Assembly (NCBI GenBank): GCA_937915865.1
Contig: CALGIG010000053.1
Span: 62,001 to 126,000 of the forward strand
DNA from: an uncultured Prolixibacteraceae bacterium
Lineage (GTDB): Bacteria > Bacteroidota > Bacteroidia > Bacteroidales > Prolixibacteraceae
Length of the DNA stretch: 64,000 nucleotides
Direction of reading: 5' to 3'
The stretch's first letter is position 1. Each line of letters begins with the position of its first letter. The notes beneath the pieces were generated by a model. That model saw only the letters and a list, made by a program, of their open reading frames with translations. It was not told the DNA's origin and did not search any database. A program made the position numbers and the translations under genes. Below, piece after piece: positions 27,840-37,872 of the stretch.

Positions 27840-30059
27840 ATGAAAAAATCAGGATTATTTCTGATGCTGGTTAGTTTGGTTTGCGGTTGTTTTGCCCAAA
27901 ACAAAAAACTAACCGCCTATGTAAATCCATTTATTGGGACTATTTTCGAGGGACATGTTTATCCAGGCGCAACACTTCCGTTTGGTATGGTACAATTGAG
28001 CCCTGATAATGGACTGACAGAAAAAGATAAATATGAAGGCTATTGTGCAGGGTATTCCTATACAAAAAATATACTGAAAGGATTTAGTCATACCCATTTA
28101 AGTGGAACTGGCCGGCCTGCTTTGGGCGATGTTTCTTTATTGCCAATGACTGGCCAAAAACCTTCGGCGGATGATATCAGAAGCGAGATTTCGCACCAGG
28201 AAGAATCTGCCAGCCCTGGTTATTACTCAGTAATGCTCAAAAGCTTTGGAATTAAAGCCGAATTAACAACATCACTGCATTGCGGTTTTCATCGGTACAC
28301 ATTTTCTGAAAGTAACCAATCGCTGATCCGATTTGATCTTACAGGTGGTGTTGGCGATGATATTGCCGAAGATTGCCAGTTTAAGAAGATCAATTCCACC
28401 ACATTTGTTGGCTATCGAGTATCAAGATCGTCATTTTCGAAAGGACGGCATATTTATTTTGCCGCTGAAATCAGTAAGCCGGTCACCCATATTGTATGTT
28501 TCAGAAACGGACAACAGAACGAGTTGGTTGATGAAGTGCAAGGCGCCGATATTAAAGTCTGTCTCATTTTCCCATCAGCAAAAAACGAACAGGTTATGGT
28601 AAAAGTAGCTTTAAGTACAGCCAATACCGAAGGTGCTTTAGCAGGATTAAAAGAAGTCAAAGGCTGGAATTTTGATGATGTCAGAAAACATGCTGATGAT
28701 ATTTGGGAAGCAGAATTGAAAAGAATTGAAATTACATCGGACAATGAAGAATTTAAATCGATTTTTTATACGGCGCTTTACCGTACTTACCTGGCTCCTT
28801 TTCGTATCGACGATGCGTTAGGTAAATACAGGGGTATTGATAAGCAAATTGTAAGGGATGGTAAAAACCTATATACCATGCATTCGCTTTGGGATACCTA
28901 CAGAGCTGCAAATCCCTTGTTAACATTGACGCAGTCGGATAGGGTTCCTGATATAATCAATTCATTCCTGGAGTTTTACAGGCAATACGGTTTGCTCCCG
29001 GTTTGGGATTTGTATTTTACCGAAACGAACGATATGAAAGGGTATCATGCCATTCCGGTTGTGGCCGATGCCATTTTAAAAGGAATTAAAGGTTTCGATT
29101 ACAACGAGGCGTTTATAGCTATGAAAGCCAGTGCCAATCAAAACATAAGAGGAACCGACTGGTATAGGAAACTAGGGTACGTACCCTTCGAAAAAGACGA
29201 TGGAAGTGTGACTTCAACTCTCGAATATGCTTACGATGATTGGTGTATTGCCCAGGTTGCGAAAAAACTGGGCTGTATCAGTGATTACCATGTTTTTATG
29301 CAAAGAAGCAACAATTGGAAAAATCTTTTCGATCAGTCTCTTTTGTTTGTAAGGCCCAAAGATGCAAATGGCAATTGGATAACTCCTTTTGATCCTTATA
29401 ACGAACGATTTGGAAAAATTAGGGCATTTGCTGAAGGAAACGCCTGGCAATACACATGGTATGTCCCTCATGACGTGTATGGACTAATGGATAAGTTTGG
29501 TTCGGACAAACGATTTGTTCAAAGGCTCGATTCGTTGTTTACACTTACTCCACCCAATAATCAGGCGATATTTAAATACGATGGGTATATTGGCCTGATG
29601 TGGCATGGAAATGAGCCTTGCCACCACATTGCTTATCTATACAATTATGCAGGTATGCCTTGGAAAACAGCAGAAAAAGTAAAGCAGATTTGCGCCTTTT
29701 ATCTCAACAAACCCAAGGGATTGTGTGGAAATGACGATTGTGGGCAAACCAGTGCCTGGTATGTATGGAGCGCCATAGGCTTTTACCCGGTTAACCCAGC
29801 CAATGGTCAGTATGTAATTGGCACACCTATGGCAAAAAAAACAGTGATAAACCTGCAAAACGGACGTCGTTTTACCATAGTAGCCGAAGGGTTAAGCAAT
29901 AGCAATATTTATATTCAAAAGGCAACGCTCAACGGGCACTCTTACAGCAAATCATTTATTAATCATACTGATATTGTAAAAGGAGGAGAATTGGTATTTT
30001 TTATGGGAAATAAACCTTCAGGTACGTGGGGAACCAGTAAAGAGGATTTCCCAAATTGA
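27840..30059 (+). CDS. GH92 exo-alpha-mannosidase, secreted
   Basis: 739 residues from ATG 27840 (signal peptide KKSGLFLMLVSLVCGCFAQ); the 27714 ATG is inside the esterase gene. GH92 signatures are VNPFIGT, GATLPFGMVQLSPD, GYSYTKNILKGFSHTHLSG, LWDTYRAANPLLTL, the acid motif AEGNAWQYTWYVPHD with Glu532, and GNDDCGQTSAWYVWSAIGFYPV with Asp632/Asp633 as the likely base region. These calcium-dependent inverting enzymes remove alpha-linked mannose. The gene follows the acetylesterase after 37 bases and is likely in the same transcript. Confidence 0.94.
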   Translation: MKKSGLFLMLVSLVCGCFAQNKKLTAYVNPFIGTIFEGHVYPGATLPFGMVQLSPDNGLTEKDKYEGYCAGYSYTKNILKGFSHTHLSGTGRPALGDVSLLPMTGQKPSADDIRSEISHQEESASPGYYSVMLKSFGIKAELTTSLHCGFHRYTFSESNQSLIRFDLTGGVGDDIAEDCQFKKINSTTFVGYRVSRSSFSKGRHIYFAAEISKPVTHIVCFRNGQQNELVDEVQGADIKVCLIFPSAKNEQVMVKVALSTANTEGALAGLKEVKGWNFDDVRKHADDIWEAELKRIEITSDNEEFKSIFYTALYRTYLAPFRIDDALGKYRGIDKQIVRDGKNLYTMHSLWDTYRAANPLLTLTQSDRVPDIINSFLEFYRQYGLLPVWDLYFTETNDMKGYHAIPVVADAILKGIKGFDYNEAFIAMKASANQNIRGTDWYRKLGYVPFEKDDGSVTSTLEYAYDDWCIAQVAKKLGCISDYHVFMQRSNNWKNLFDQSLLFVRPKDANGNWITPFDPYNERFGKIRAFAEGNAWQYTWYVPHDVYGLMDKFGSDKRFVQRLDSLFTLTPPNNQAIFKYDGYIGLMWHGNEPCHHIAYLYNYAGMPWKTAEKVKQICAFYLNKPKGLCGNDDCGQTSAWYVWSAIGFYPVNPANGQYVIGTPMAKKTVINLQNGRRFTIVAEGLSNSNIYIQKATLNGHSYSKSFINHTDIVKGGELVFFMGNKPSGTWGTSKEDFPN

Positions 30060-30060
30060 T

Positions 30061-30096
30061 AAATGAAATAGCCATCTCGCCTAAGACGAGACAAAC
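30061..30096 (+). repeat. REP-like hairpin repeat, copy 2
   Basis: The sequence matches the copy at 24331-24366 at 31 of 36 positions. Hairpin ATCTCGCC/GACGAGAC (30074-30081 with 30085-30092) has the 3-nt loop TAA. AATAGCCAT (30067-30075) also pairs with ATGGCTATT (30110-30118), and AAATGAAAT with ATTTCATTT further out, so the whole 30060-30180 gap is a nest of inverted repeats without a gene. Confidence 0.65.
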
Positions 30097-30274
30097 CAAA
30101 AATGAATAAATGGCTATTCGCTTCGCGGATTTCATTTCATGGATTTTCGCTTCAATTCGCAAGCTCAATTCCATGCGTTGGATTGTTCGACTAAAAGAAA
30201 ATGTTAATACGCAGATTTTAAGGCGTTAAACAAAAATTTATACATGAAAACGATATAAAAACCATTAAAGATTA

Positions 30275-31588
30275 ATGGAAATGAGACTTAGATGTTATTT
30301 GAAGAGTAAAATTATCTTTGGCATATTTGTTGCTTTTTGTTACTTATTCTTCGGTTTTCGGACAAAATCCGGAACAATTTCCGATCCATTTGTGCCTTAC
30401 CTTATCCAAAAAGCTCCTGAAATTCTAAAAGATTTAGGAGAAGAAATTTCAGGTGATGTTCGCGTCAGAAAACTGATTTTTAAATCGTTCAACTACCAGG
30501 ATAGTAATGAGGTAAAACAAGCGGAGATTTTTGCTGCAATAGTCAGGCCCGAAAAACCTGGTACATATCCGGGGTTACTTGTTTTGCATGGTGGTGGTGG
30601 AAGTGCTGAAATTGACAAGGCAAAAAAATGGGCTGCCTGTGGATATGTTGTTGTGGTACTAGATGAACCAGGGGTAGCTAATCCCGATAAAATTCCGTTT
30701 TCAACTGGTCCCTGGTCGAAATATAAATATGGCGAAAACCGTTTTGTTGTGAAACCATCTTTATTTTCCAGTACAATTTTCAGTGCAGTTCTAGCTTCGG
30801 TTCAAGGATTATGTTTGCTTTACTCACAGCCTGATGTAATTAAGGGTAAGATCGGGATAGTTGGAATTTCATGGGGCGGTTACCTAACAACCATTGTAAG
30901 CGGACTCGAAAATAATCTGGTGAAAGCTTCTTTCTCGGTTTACGGTTCAGGCTTTTACGATAAGGGCTCTGTTTTTTTTAATGAACTTGATAAAATGGAA
31001 CCCGAAGATCGGGCAATCTGGTTAAAATACTTTGATGCTGGTCGTCGCGCAGCTAACATTAAAACTCCGTTTTTTATAGCTGCCGCTGCTAACGACAATT
31101 GGTTTTATCCTCCGTCAGTAATCTCAACACTAAAGAATATCAAAGGCCCTGCGAATCATTTGTTTTCACCTAACTGTTCGCATAAAATTGATTTACCTGG
31201 TGGAACCCTCGATCCCGAACCGGAGCAACCCGGCTGGCTTTCAATGGAAAAAGTATATTTCGATTATTACCTGAAAAATATAGGGCAGCCATTACCTGTA
31301 ATCAAACGAATTAAAGCAGAAAGGCAGATGTCGGGCGATTGGCTTGTCCGTTTTCGTATAAGCAGCAAAACAACCATAGCTGTAGCTCAACTGAATTACA
31401 GTGAGATTGGCGTTGAGTGGACTAAACGAAAGTGGAAAACAATTGAAGCTAAATCACTAAACGACGGATGGTATGAAGCCCATATTTCTTCTTCAGAAAT
31501 TCGAAAAACGTTTGAATGTTTTGCCTCCATATCCGATACTCGCCCGGTTACTGTTTCAAGCTACCTCGTATTGTGTGATATTGATTGA
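30275..31588 (+). CDS. Secreted alpha/beta-hydrolase (acetyl-xylan-esterase/dienelactone-hydrolase-like)
   Basis: 437 residues; starts at 30275 or the second ATG 30281 are equivalent. An N-terminal hydrophobic segment (about 10-28) is a signal peptide or anchor. The alpha/beta-hydrolase core shows LLVLHGGGGSAE (oxyanion region), WAACGYVVVVLDEPG, the nucleophile elbow GISWGG with Ser199, an acid around the NDNWFYPPSV segment, and NCSHKID with His303. The C-terminal 110 residues are a beta-rich extension. In PULs such enzymes remove acetyl or other acyl groups. It stands alone between inverted-repeat DNA and a decayed gene. Confidence 0.82.
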   Translation: MEMRLRCYLKSKIIFGIFVAFCYLFFGFRTKSGTISDPFVPYLIQKAPEILKDLGEEISGDVRVRKLIFKSFNYQDSNEVKQAEIFAAIVRPEKPGTYPGLLVLHGGGGSAEIDKAKKWAACGYVVVVLDEPGVANPDKIPFSTGPWSKYKYGENRFVVKPSLFSSTIFSAVLASVQGLCLLYSQPDVIKGKIGIVGISWGGYLTTIVSGLENNLVKASFSVYGSGFYDKGSVFFNELDKMEPEDRAIWLKYFDAGRRAANIKTPFFIAAAANDNWFYPPSVISTLKNIKGPANHLFSPNCSHKIDLPGGTLDPEPEQPGWLSMEKVYFDYYLKNIGQPLPVIKRIKAERQMSGDWLVRFRISSKTTIAVAQLNYSEIGVEWTKRKWKTIEAKSLNDGWYEAHISSSEIRKTFECFASISDTRPVTVSSYLVLCDID

Positions 31589-31662
31589 TAGCTTTTGTAA
31601 TATGTTTAATATTAATATTTAACGAATGAAAATGTGACCTTAATAATTTAATTTTTAACCTA

Positions 31663-31974
31663 ATGAACCAAAACCTTTTATTTAAATTATCTTTTTTCTG
31701 CTGATTTTCTTTTTTGTTCTTACTAAAGCTTCAGCCCAGGAATCAGTAGACTCCCGAAAAAGGCACCGGAAACAGGCGCAAGCTTGAAATCTGTCTTCAA
31801 AGCCTGGTACAAATGGGCAACGAAATGGAAAAAACGTGTGGTAATAATTTCCCTTTCTTAAAAGCTTCTCTATTCAGTGAATATGTCGATCAAATAAGAA
31901 ATGGGTTAGCCAAAAATCAGAATAATTTGAAATATTCTGATTTACGACGATGTACAAAGATTTATATGAAATAG
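31663..31974 (+). pseudogene. Decayed secreted-protein gene with two frame breaks
   Basis: ATG 31663 opens a leader that stops at TGA after 13 codons, but one extra T in the T6 run (31692-31697) would restore a perfect signal peptide ending LTKASAQ. That second frame then stops after RKQAQA at a TGA, while a third frame continues with coding-like sequence (EICLQSLVQMGNEMEKTCG, then SLFSEYVDQIRNG) to TAG at 31972-31974. Two single-base frame changes in 300 bases mark a degenerate gene. I do not recognise the family. The surrounding 31589-32067 gap holds nothing else. Confidence 0.6.
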
Positions 31975-32067
31975 CTAGGTATGCTGAAACACGCACAAAC
32001 TGAAGATAAATTGACTAAGTGAAGATTATATGATTGATATTTAATAAATTAATAAAGATATTTACTT

Positions 32068-34503
32068 ATGAAAACATATACGATATTTCTCCTGATATTT
32101 GTTCTGTTATGGTTAACCGGAACCCGCGTTCAATCACAAATTACTGGTACAAACCCCGTGATTTTTAATTCAACTGAAACGATAAATCCGGGAGAAACAA
32201 TAACGTTACAGGGATCGTCGTTTGGAACCGATCCGCAGGTTTGGTTTGCCTTGGTTAAAGGCAATGAAAAAGTACCTGAGCCCCAACTACAGCTAAAAGT
32301 GCTCACGCATTCCAATATGTTTGCAGCAGCGCAAATTCCGGAGAATACTATTGTTGGTTTGTATGCCATTTGGGTGAAGAATGGAACCCAACTAAGCAAA
32401 CCTGTATTTATAAACAAAGCCAGAACAATGACTTCGGAATTTGACCAGGTTATGCCCGGGACCAAATTTCGATTGTTTGGTCGCAACCTACAACTTAAAG
32501 GAAGTACGCCAATTGTCAGATTCTTTTCTTCTGTCAGAGGTAAGTTGTTGAATACCAAAATTATACATGCCGATGCTTATACTCTTGAACTGGAAGCGCC
32601 ACAAGAATTAGAGCCTGGAATAAGTTATTCGCTGGTAGTAAGCAATGGCGCCGGAGGAAAATATGGTGAATCGAAGTTTGATGAAACTATTGATGTATTG
32701 AAAACTGTTCCCGATCATTTCCTGCTTGGGGTTCCATGGATAGGAGATTTCAACTTTTCGAACAATAGTTACAATGTAAAGAACGACAGGCGTTTGATAC
32801 AACACGCTAAAGGCGACGGAATTTCAAACGATAGGGCCGCCATTCAGGAAGCAATTGATAAAGCTGCCGCAGATGGTGGTGGAGTAGTTTATCTTCCCAA
32901 GGGAAATTATAAGATTGAATATACTTCAGGCTCGGGAATAACAATGAAGTCGAAGGTTTTACTAAAAGGCGACGGCAAGGATATGACCTTTGTAAAATAT
33001 GGCTATGGAAAACCATTTTCAACCGAACGGGTAAAAGCTGCTTACGGGTGGACTTTGGGATGGCCCGATAGCCGTACTGAAGGGATGGGGCTAGTTTTTC
33101 AGGGATACATAAGCGCCAGCGGTTTGATTGATATTTCGTTTGTGAATGTAAATGAAAGTGGCTCTTTTCTTCATACCATTAAAAATATGCCGGAAGGTGG
33201 ATCGAAAATAGTAATAAAAAATTGCGGATTTAATTTCAGTACAGGCTGGGGCCTGGCTATGGTTAATGTGGATAAACTATTGATTGCCGGATGCCAGTTT
33301 AATAATGAATCGACTGATGTGCGTGGAATTAACGCTCCGACAAGAACATGGCCTTTAGATATAAAAAATTCGCATAACGCTATTATTGCCAACAATATAT
33401 TCAATTATAATGCGGGGCGGTTTGGAGCTAACGGATGTCACCATATCCTGTACGAAAACAATACTTTTTTACGAAATGGCGATCATCAGTCTAAAGGGGA
33501 AACCGGAGGTATTAATTTTGATTACGTGACGGATATGATTATTTTGAATAACTCATTTTTGGTTAAAGGTATGCCCATACGACCTGGAAATCAAGGAGAA
33601 ACTATTCTTAGTCAAGGAGGCGATCCTAACCAGATGAATGTTGGGATTGTTTCGGCAGCAACAGATACGACAATTACAGATCGCACCAAAGAATGGCAGG
33701 ACTTTACAGATAGGGTAAGTACCTCATGGCAATATGCAGTGCATCCGACCAATTATACAATAGCCGTTGTAAGCGGTAAAGGTGCCGGACAGTGGAGAAC
33801 TATAATCAGTAATAACGATACTCTGCTTACAGTTAATCGTTCGTGGGATGTAATTCCGGAGGCAGGCAGTAAATATGTGATTACCCAGTGGTCGGCATAC
33901 CAGACATTAGTCAGAGGTAATATTTTGAAAGATAATCACCAGGGAATCATGTTTTATTGTGGAGGCGCCGACGTGTCAATTGTTGAAAATAAATTGGTTA
34001 ATTCCGGCGGGATTTATCTGCGTGCCGATCAACGCCTGGCCCAAAAAAGATATAACCTGTTATGGAATACGTTTGTTGCAGATAATGAAGTAATTGATGC
34101 TGATGGACGTCGTGCTGCTTTTGTATCGATGTTGCTGGCCCAAAACAAAGATGAAAAACTGCTGGGTATAGGTTGCCTGGGGTTGGAAGTTCGTCGGAAT
34201 ACAATTCAGGCATTTGTACCCAATGTTAATGTTAGTGCAATTCGTTACGAAGGTTTTCTGAATTGTCAAAACGATGCCATGATTAAAAGTACGGCGTTCG
34301 ACCCGGCTACGCCTGGTATATTAGGCTCTGTTTTCGAAAATAATAGGGCCATTGATACCGAAAATGCTTTTGTAACAGGACTGGGAGCACAGCACACGAT
34401 AATACTTCGGAATAAAACAGAGAATATAAAAAGGTTTCTGTTTAATATGGAAAACGAACAATACCATATTGGTTCACAATTTACTATTACAGATCAGAAA
34501 TAG
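32068..34503 (+). CDS. Secreted protein with TIG-like N-terminal domains and pectate-lyase-3-type beta-helix
   Basis: 811 residues with signal peptide (1-23). Residues about 28-115 look like an IPT/TIG Ig-like domain (NPGETITLQGSSFGTDPQVWF), and a second one may follow (about 125-215). The beta-helix starts with the hallmark GDGISNDRAAIQEAID and GGGVVYLPKGNY (about 248-280) and continues with Asn-rich turns (IIANNIFNYNAGRFGANGCHH, split over several coils) to the end. This fold is shared by polygalacturonases, lyases and other glycan-cleaving enzymes, so a glycosidase/lyase role in PUL B is likely but the reaction is not assignable. It ends 22 bases before the SGNH gene and is probably co-transcribed with it. 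Confidence 0.75.
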   Translation: MKTYTIFLLIFVLLWLTGTRVQSQITGTNPVIFNSTETINPGETITLQGSSFGTDPQVWFALVKGNEKVPEPQLQLKVLTHSNMFAAAQIPENTIVGLYAIWVKNGTQLSKPVFINKARTMTSEFDQVMPGTKFRLFGRNLQLKGSTPIVRFFSSVRGKLLNTKIIHADAYTLELEAPQELEPGISYSLVVSNGAGGKYGESKFDETIDVLKTVPDHFLLGVPWIGDFNFSNNSYNVKNDRRLIQHAKGDGISNDRAAIQEAIDKAAADGGGVVYLPKGNYKIEYTSGSGITMKSKVLLKGDGKDMTFVKYGYGKPFSTERVKAAYGWTLGWPDSRTEGMGLVFQGYISASGLIDISFVNVNESGSFLHTIKNMPEGGSKIVIKNCGFNFSTGWGLAMVNVDKLLIAGCQFNNESTDVRGINAPTRTWPLDIKNSHNAIIANNIFNYNAGRFGANGCHHILYENNTFLRNGDHQSKGETGGINFDYVTDMIILNNSFLVKGMPIRPGNQGETILSQGGDPNQMNVGIVSAATDTTITDRTKEWQDFTDRVSTSWQYAVHPTNYTIAVVSGKGAGQWRTIISNNDTLLTVNRSWDVIPEAGSKYVITQWSAYQTLVRGNILKDNHQGIMFYCGGADVSIVENKLVNSGGIYLRADQRLAQKRYNLLWNTFVADNEVIDADGRRAAFVSMLLAQNKDEKLLGIGCLGLEVRRNTIQAFVPNVNVSAIRYEGFLNCQNDAMIKSTAFDPATPGILGSVFENNRAIDTENAFVTGLGAQHTIILRNKTENIKRFLFNMENEQYHIGSQFTITDQK

Positions 34504-34525
34504 AAAAACATAAAACCTGATACAA

Positions 34526-36052
34526 ATGAAGACACAATTTATTATTAATTTACTTTTTATTAATTTGCTTCTTAATGCACCAATGTTGTATGCACAGGTA
34601 AATCCTTATTCGCAGGAAAGCGCTGAACAAAAAGCATTTCAGGCCTATTTGCAGAAAAATCCTGTTTCAGTTAAAATGGTAGAACCAGCTCCGGCTGAAA
34701 ACGAAGAATATTTTGGAGCCAGATTGATCCGTTCGGCCACTTTATTGGCAACTAGTTGTGCCGAACGTCGTTGGCCGGTGAAGGTACTCATTTACGGTCA
34801 ATCCATTACCGGGAGCAAAAGCTTTACCGAAAATATCCAGACTTACCTGACTGAAAAATTTCCTTATGCCAACGTGACGGTTGAAAACAGGTCGATTGGG
34901 GGCTTTGGCGGAGAGCAACTTATCCGCACCGCAGTACATGATGTTTATACTTCAGGGGCCGACCTGATTATTTTTCACGTGTATGGAGGTGAAAATCATG
35001 GAGAACTTGAAGAACTCTTTTCCAATATCCGTAAATTTACTACTGCTGATGTTATTTTAATGAATCACCACATTAATGCGGATCAAACCGATTTTAAACA
35101 AACTTCTTACCAATATCTGAAGTATATTGCAGCCAAATATAATCTGGAAAGGGTTGATATTTCGGTTGAATGGAAGAAATACCTTGAAGATAATAAATTA
35201 AAACCATCCGACTTGTTACGCGACAATGTTCATCCCAATCCAAACGGGAACTGGCTTATGGCGCGTTTAATTGGCAGGCATATTAAGTATAATCCGCTTT
35301 TTGCTTCGCCATGGATGAATATGGTACAAACATTTTTTGTACGCACAGCTTATGATGTGGCCGATTCCAAACCGTTGTCGTTTACAGGGAAACCCTGGAG
35401 CATAAAAGACGGTGTTTCTGTTGGCGAGTCTTCAAAAAGCGGATTGAAACTTACTTTTTATGGTAACCGTGTGGATATTATTGCCGGTCAGTTTCTGAAC
35501 CAGGTTAAAGCAGGAAGCGCCCGCATTTTGATTGATGGCAAACCTGTTGCCGAGCATACTGCTTTGTACGGTATTACGCGCCCAAGTGCGGGTCCGAAAA
35601 CATGGTTCCCGCTGGTTCGGAGAATAAGCCATACCAGCCCGTTAATTCCTGAAGACTGGACATTGACAGTTACCAAGGTAAATTCAGACTCAACCGTTTG
35701 GTATTTCAATTTGAAAGGCTCAAAAACTGGTTTCGATGGTGAAGGTAAGAGCGACGAATCATTTGCTTCAAAGTCTGGAAGGGTAGTAATTGATCAAACT
35801 GATTACATGTTTACTACAATTAAAAAAACATTCAAAATAGCTGCCCCAGTTGGATTTCAATCAACATGGTCAGTCTTTCCACTGTTTCAGAATAATTATA
35901 CTGCGTTGGAGACACCTGATAAAACCAAAGTTTATAAAGCAATATTAGTACAGGGGTTAAGCAATGGCAGGCATACGCTTGAATTTATTCCAAACGGCGA
36001 TGGTCCGATACCTGTTGAGGGTTTCGAAATTCATCGCCCGCCACTTGAATAA
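34526..36052 (+). CDS. Secreted SGNH-type esterase, second copy in the window
   Basis: 508 residues with signal peptide (1-23). Block I is YGQSITGS with Ser93 (Gln instead of the usual Asp in GDS), block III region is FHVYGGEN, and block V is RDNVHPN with Asp233 and His236. A C-terminal beta domain (about 290-508) contains IIAGQFLNQVKAG and RILIDGKP, as in carbohydrate esterases with a jelly-roll. Only weakly similar by eye to the SGNH protein at 4129, so it probably removes a different ester. It follows the beta-helix gene closely and precedes a gap with palindromic repeats. Confidence 0.82.
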   Translation: MKTQFIINLLFINLLLNAPMLYAQVNPYSQESAEQKAFQAYLQKNPVSVKMVEPAPAENEEYFGARLIRSATLLATSCAERRWPVKVLIYGQSITGSKSFTENIQTYLTEKFPYANVTVENRSIGGFGGEQLIRTAVHDVYTSGADLIIFHVYGGENHGELEELFSNIRKFTTADVILMNHHINADQTDFKQTSYQYLKYIAAKYNLERVDISVEWKKYLEDNKLKPSDLLRDNVHPNPNGNWLMARLIGRHIKYNPLFASPWMNMVQTFFVRTAYDVADSKPLSFTGKPWSIKDGVSVGESSKSGLKLTFYGNRVDIIAGQFLNQVKAGSARILIDGKPVAEHTALYGITRPSAGPKTWFPLVRRISHTSPLIPEDWTLTVTKVNSDSTVWYFNLKGSKTGFDGEGKSDESFASKSGRVVIDQTDYMFTTIKKTFKIAAPVGFQSTWSVFPLFQNNYTALETPDKTKVYKAILVQGLSNGRHTLEFIPNGDGPIPVEGFEIHRPPLE

Positions 36053-36136
36053 ACCGTATGTTGTGCAGAAATGAGTATTTTTACAAATAGCGAATATTTC
36101 TTAATTTTATGAGAAACTATTTAAGTTTTATTTTAC

Positions 36137-36242
36137 TGTTCCGTTAGGAACAAAATGTGGGTAGGAAAATAATGATTTTAGATGATCTCTTGTCCCGTAC
36201 GGGACAAAATGAAACGATAAATGGTCATTTTTCTACCCATAT
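36137..36242. repeat. Paired palindromic repeat element
   Basis: The gap after the esterase holds TGTTCC-GTTA-GGAACA (36137-36152) and the perfect 16-bp palindrome TGTCCCGTACGGGACA (36191-36206), each followed by AAAATG. ATGTGGGTAGGAAAAT (36155-36170) is an imperfect inverted copy of TTTTTCTACCCATAT (36228-36242). The arrangement looks like a short non-coding repeat element of the kind scattered in Bacteroidota genomes. Confidence 0.6.
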
Positions 36243-36297
36243 ATTTTCTATCCGGGAAATTTAAACAGACTCTGAACATACATTGAAAAATAATCAG

Positions 36298-37794
36298 ATG
36301 AAACGTAGATCATTTGTTAGCCTTGCTTCAATAGGTATTCCAGCCCTGTTTTTTACTCCAATCCATGGCTATTCAGGAGTTTCAGAAAAAAAACCGAAAA
36401 ACTTTAAACGTGTTGTATTGAATGTAATATCCTCGGGGGATGCTGAACTTCCATCCGGGAAACGAACATCGTTTGGATGGCCTTCCGTCGGAATTGCTCC
36501 CGGATCGTCACTGGTACTGAAACCGGAAAAAAAGCTATCAGGTGAACATTTTTGGTTTCGTTTGTCGGGGGCGCTGGAGATATGGGATATAAAACTGCTG
36601 AAAGTTAAAATTGCCAATGTTGGAACTGAACTGGGAACTATGGATATACGTCATTCCTCGGTACTTGTCCCTTATGAGCTTAAGATTAACGCTGAGTTCA
36701 TTCCGCTAATTAACCAGTACGGTATTGAACTAACGTTGGATAGCCCTTCTTCGCTTTGGATTTTTAGCGAAAGGGACAGGCAAATTGACAATTCGGCATT
36801 CTTACCTCATATTTTAATTGCGAATGAAGAAACCGGCACTACCGAAGCTTTTCTTAGCTGCATGGAATCTGTCAATTCTATTCAATCGTTTGGGTGGCGC
36901 GAAGGAACAGTTCTCGACGGCTTATGGCAACTTTATAAACTAAAAGGGCACAAAAAAGCACTTGATGTTATCAACCAGCACTTTAGCTTATATTTCAGGG
37001 ATGGTAATTTATGTTACGAAAATGGACGTAGCGATCCAAGGCTGAACGTAATTGATGGCATTGAATCAACCATACCGTTTGCAACTTTGGTGCGCCTTGA
37101 TAAAAACCTCCCGATACTGAAAACAGTTGTTGATGGATGGGAAAAATTAAAGAAGCCTGATGGCCGCATAATTGATGGAACACTTGTCTCTGCTGAAGGT
37201 TGTTACACAATTGCTTATCCAATGGCAGTTATTGGCAAGGCATGGAGTGATGAAAAGCTTATGAAAGAAGCGCTTAACCAGTTAAAGCAGCGGTTTGTTT
37301 TGTACAACGACAATAAGATTTACCTACGTTACAACACTGGAAACGGAAATTATACTTACCCAAACTGGGCTCGTGGTGCGGCCTGGAACCTTCTTGGTTT
37401 TTGCCGCACTATTGTTGAACTGAAAGATATTATGACGGATGATGATATTGTCAAAAAATTCAGGGAAGGGATTGACCTGGCTTTATCAATGCAACGTGAA
37501 GACGGTTTATGGGGATGTTTTATGCATAAGCTTGATAGTCTGCCTGATACTTCAGGTTCAGCCGGAATTGCAGCAGCAATCTTAATTGGAGTTCGAAATA
37601 ATATTTTACCAACAGTATATGCTTTAAGGGCTAAAAAGTGTTGGAGAGGATTGCAGGCTTATATTACTCCTGATGGCTTTTTGAAAGGTGTTGCCCAGGA
37701 TAACCGAGGAGGTATTGAGTTGCAGGAAAGTGATTATCGAGTAATTGCCCAAATGGGTATGGGAATGTTGTCGCAATTGTACGCTGAGTTGTAA
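36298..37794 (+). CDS. GH88/GH105-like glycoside hydrolase with Tat-like leader
   Basis: 498 residues from ATG 36298; an in-frame TTG at 36283 adds only five residues. The leader MKRRSFVSLASIGIPALFF carries twin arginines, suggesting Tat export. Residues about 30-165 form a beta-sandwich; the remainder is an alpha/alpha barrel with NVIDGIESTIPFATLVRLDK, YPNWARGAAWNLLGFCRTI, MQREDGLWGCF and TSGSAGIAAAILIG, similar to GH88/GH105 unsaturated-uronide hydrolases. The catalytic Asp cannot be fixed by eye. With the GH105 at 2287 it argues that the glycan is first cut by a lyase. Last gene of PUL B before the island. Confidence 0.7.
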   Translation: MKRRSFVSLASIGIPALFFTPIHGYSGVSEKKPKNFKRVVLNVISSGDAELPSGKRTSFGWPSVGIAPGSSLVLKPEKKLSGEHFWFRLSGALEIWDIKLLKVKIANVGTELGTMDIRHSSVLVPYELKINAEFIPLINQYGIELTLDSPSSLWIFSERDRQIDNSAFLPHILIANEETGTTEAFLSCMESVNSIQSFGWREGTVLDGLWQLYKLKGHKKALDVINQHFSLYFRDGNLCYENGRSDPRLNVIDGIESTIPFATLVRLDKNLPILKTVVDGWEKLKKPDGRIIDGTLVSAEGCYTIAYPMAVIGKAWSDEKLMKEALNQLKQRFVLYNDNKIYLRYNTGNGNYTYPNWARGAAWNLLGFCRTIVELKDIMTDDDIVKKFREGIDLALSMQREDGLWGCFMHKLDSLPDTSGSAGIAAAILIGVRNNILPTVYALRAKKCWRGLQAYITPDGFLKGVAQDNRGGIELQESDYRVIAQMGMGMLSQLYAEL

Positions 37795-37872
37795 CGTGGA
37801 TAAAAACCAATGGTCATGATAATGAAATATAGTACTTAGGTTTGCATATTATCAAACTCATTTCTGGCCATT

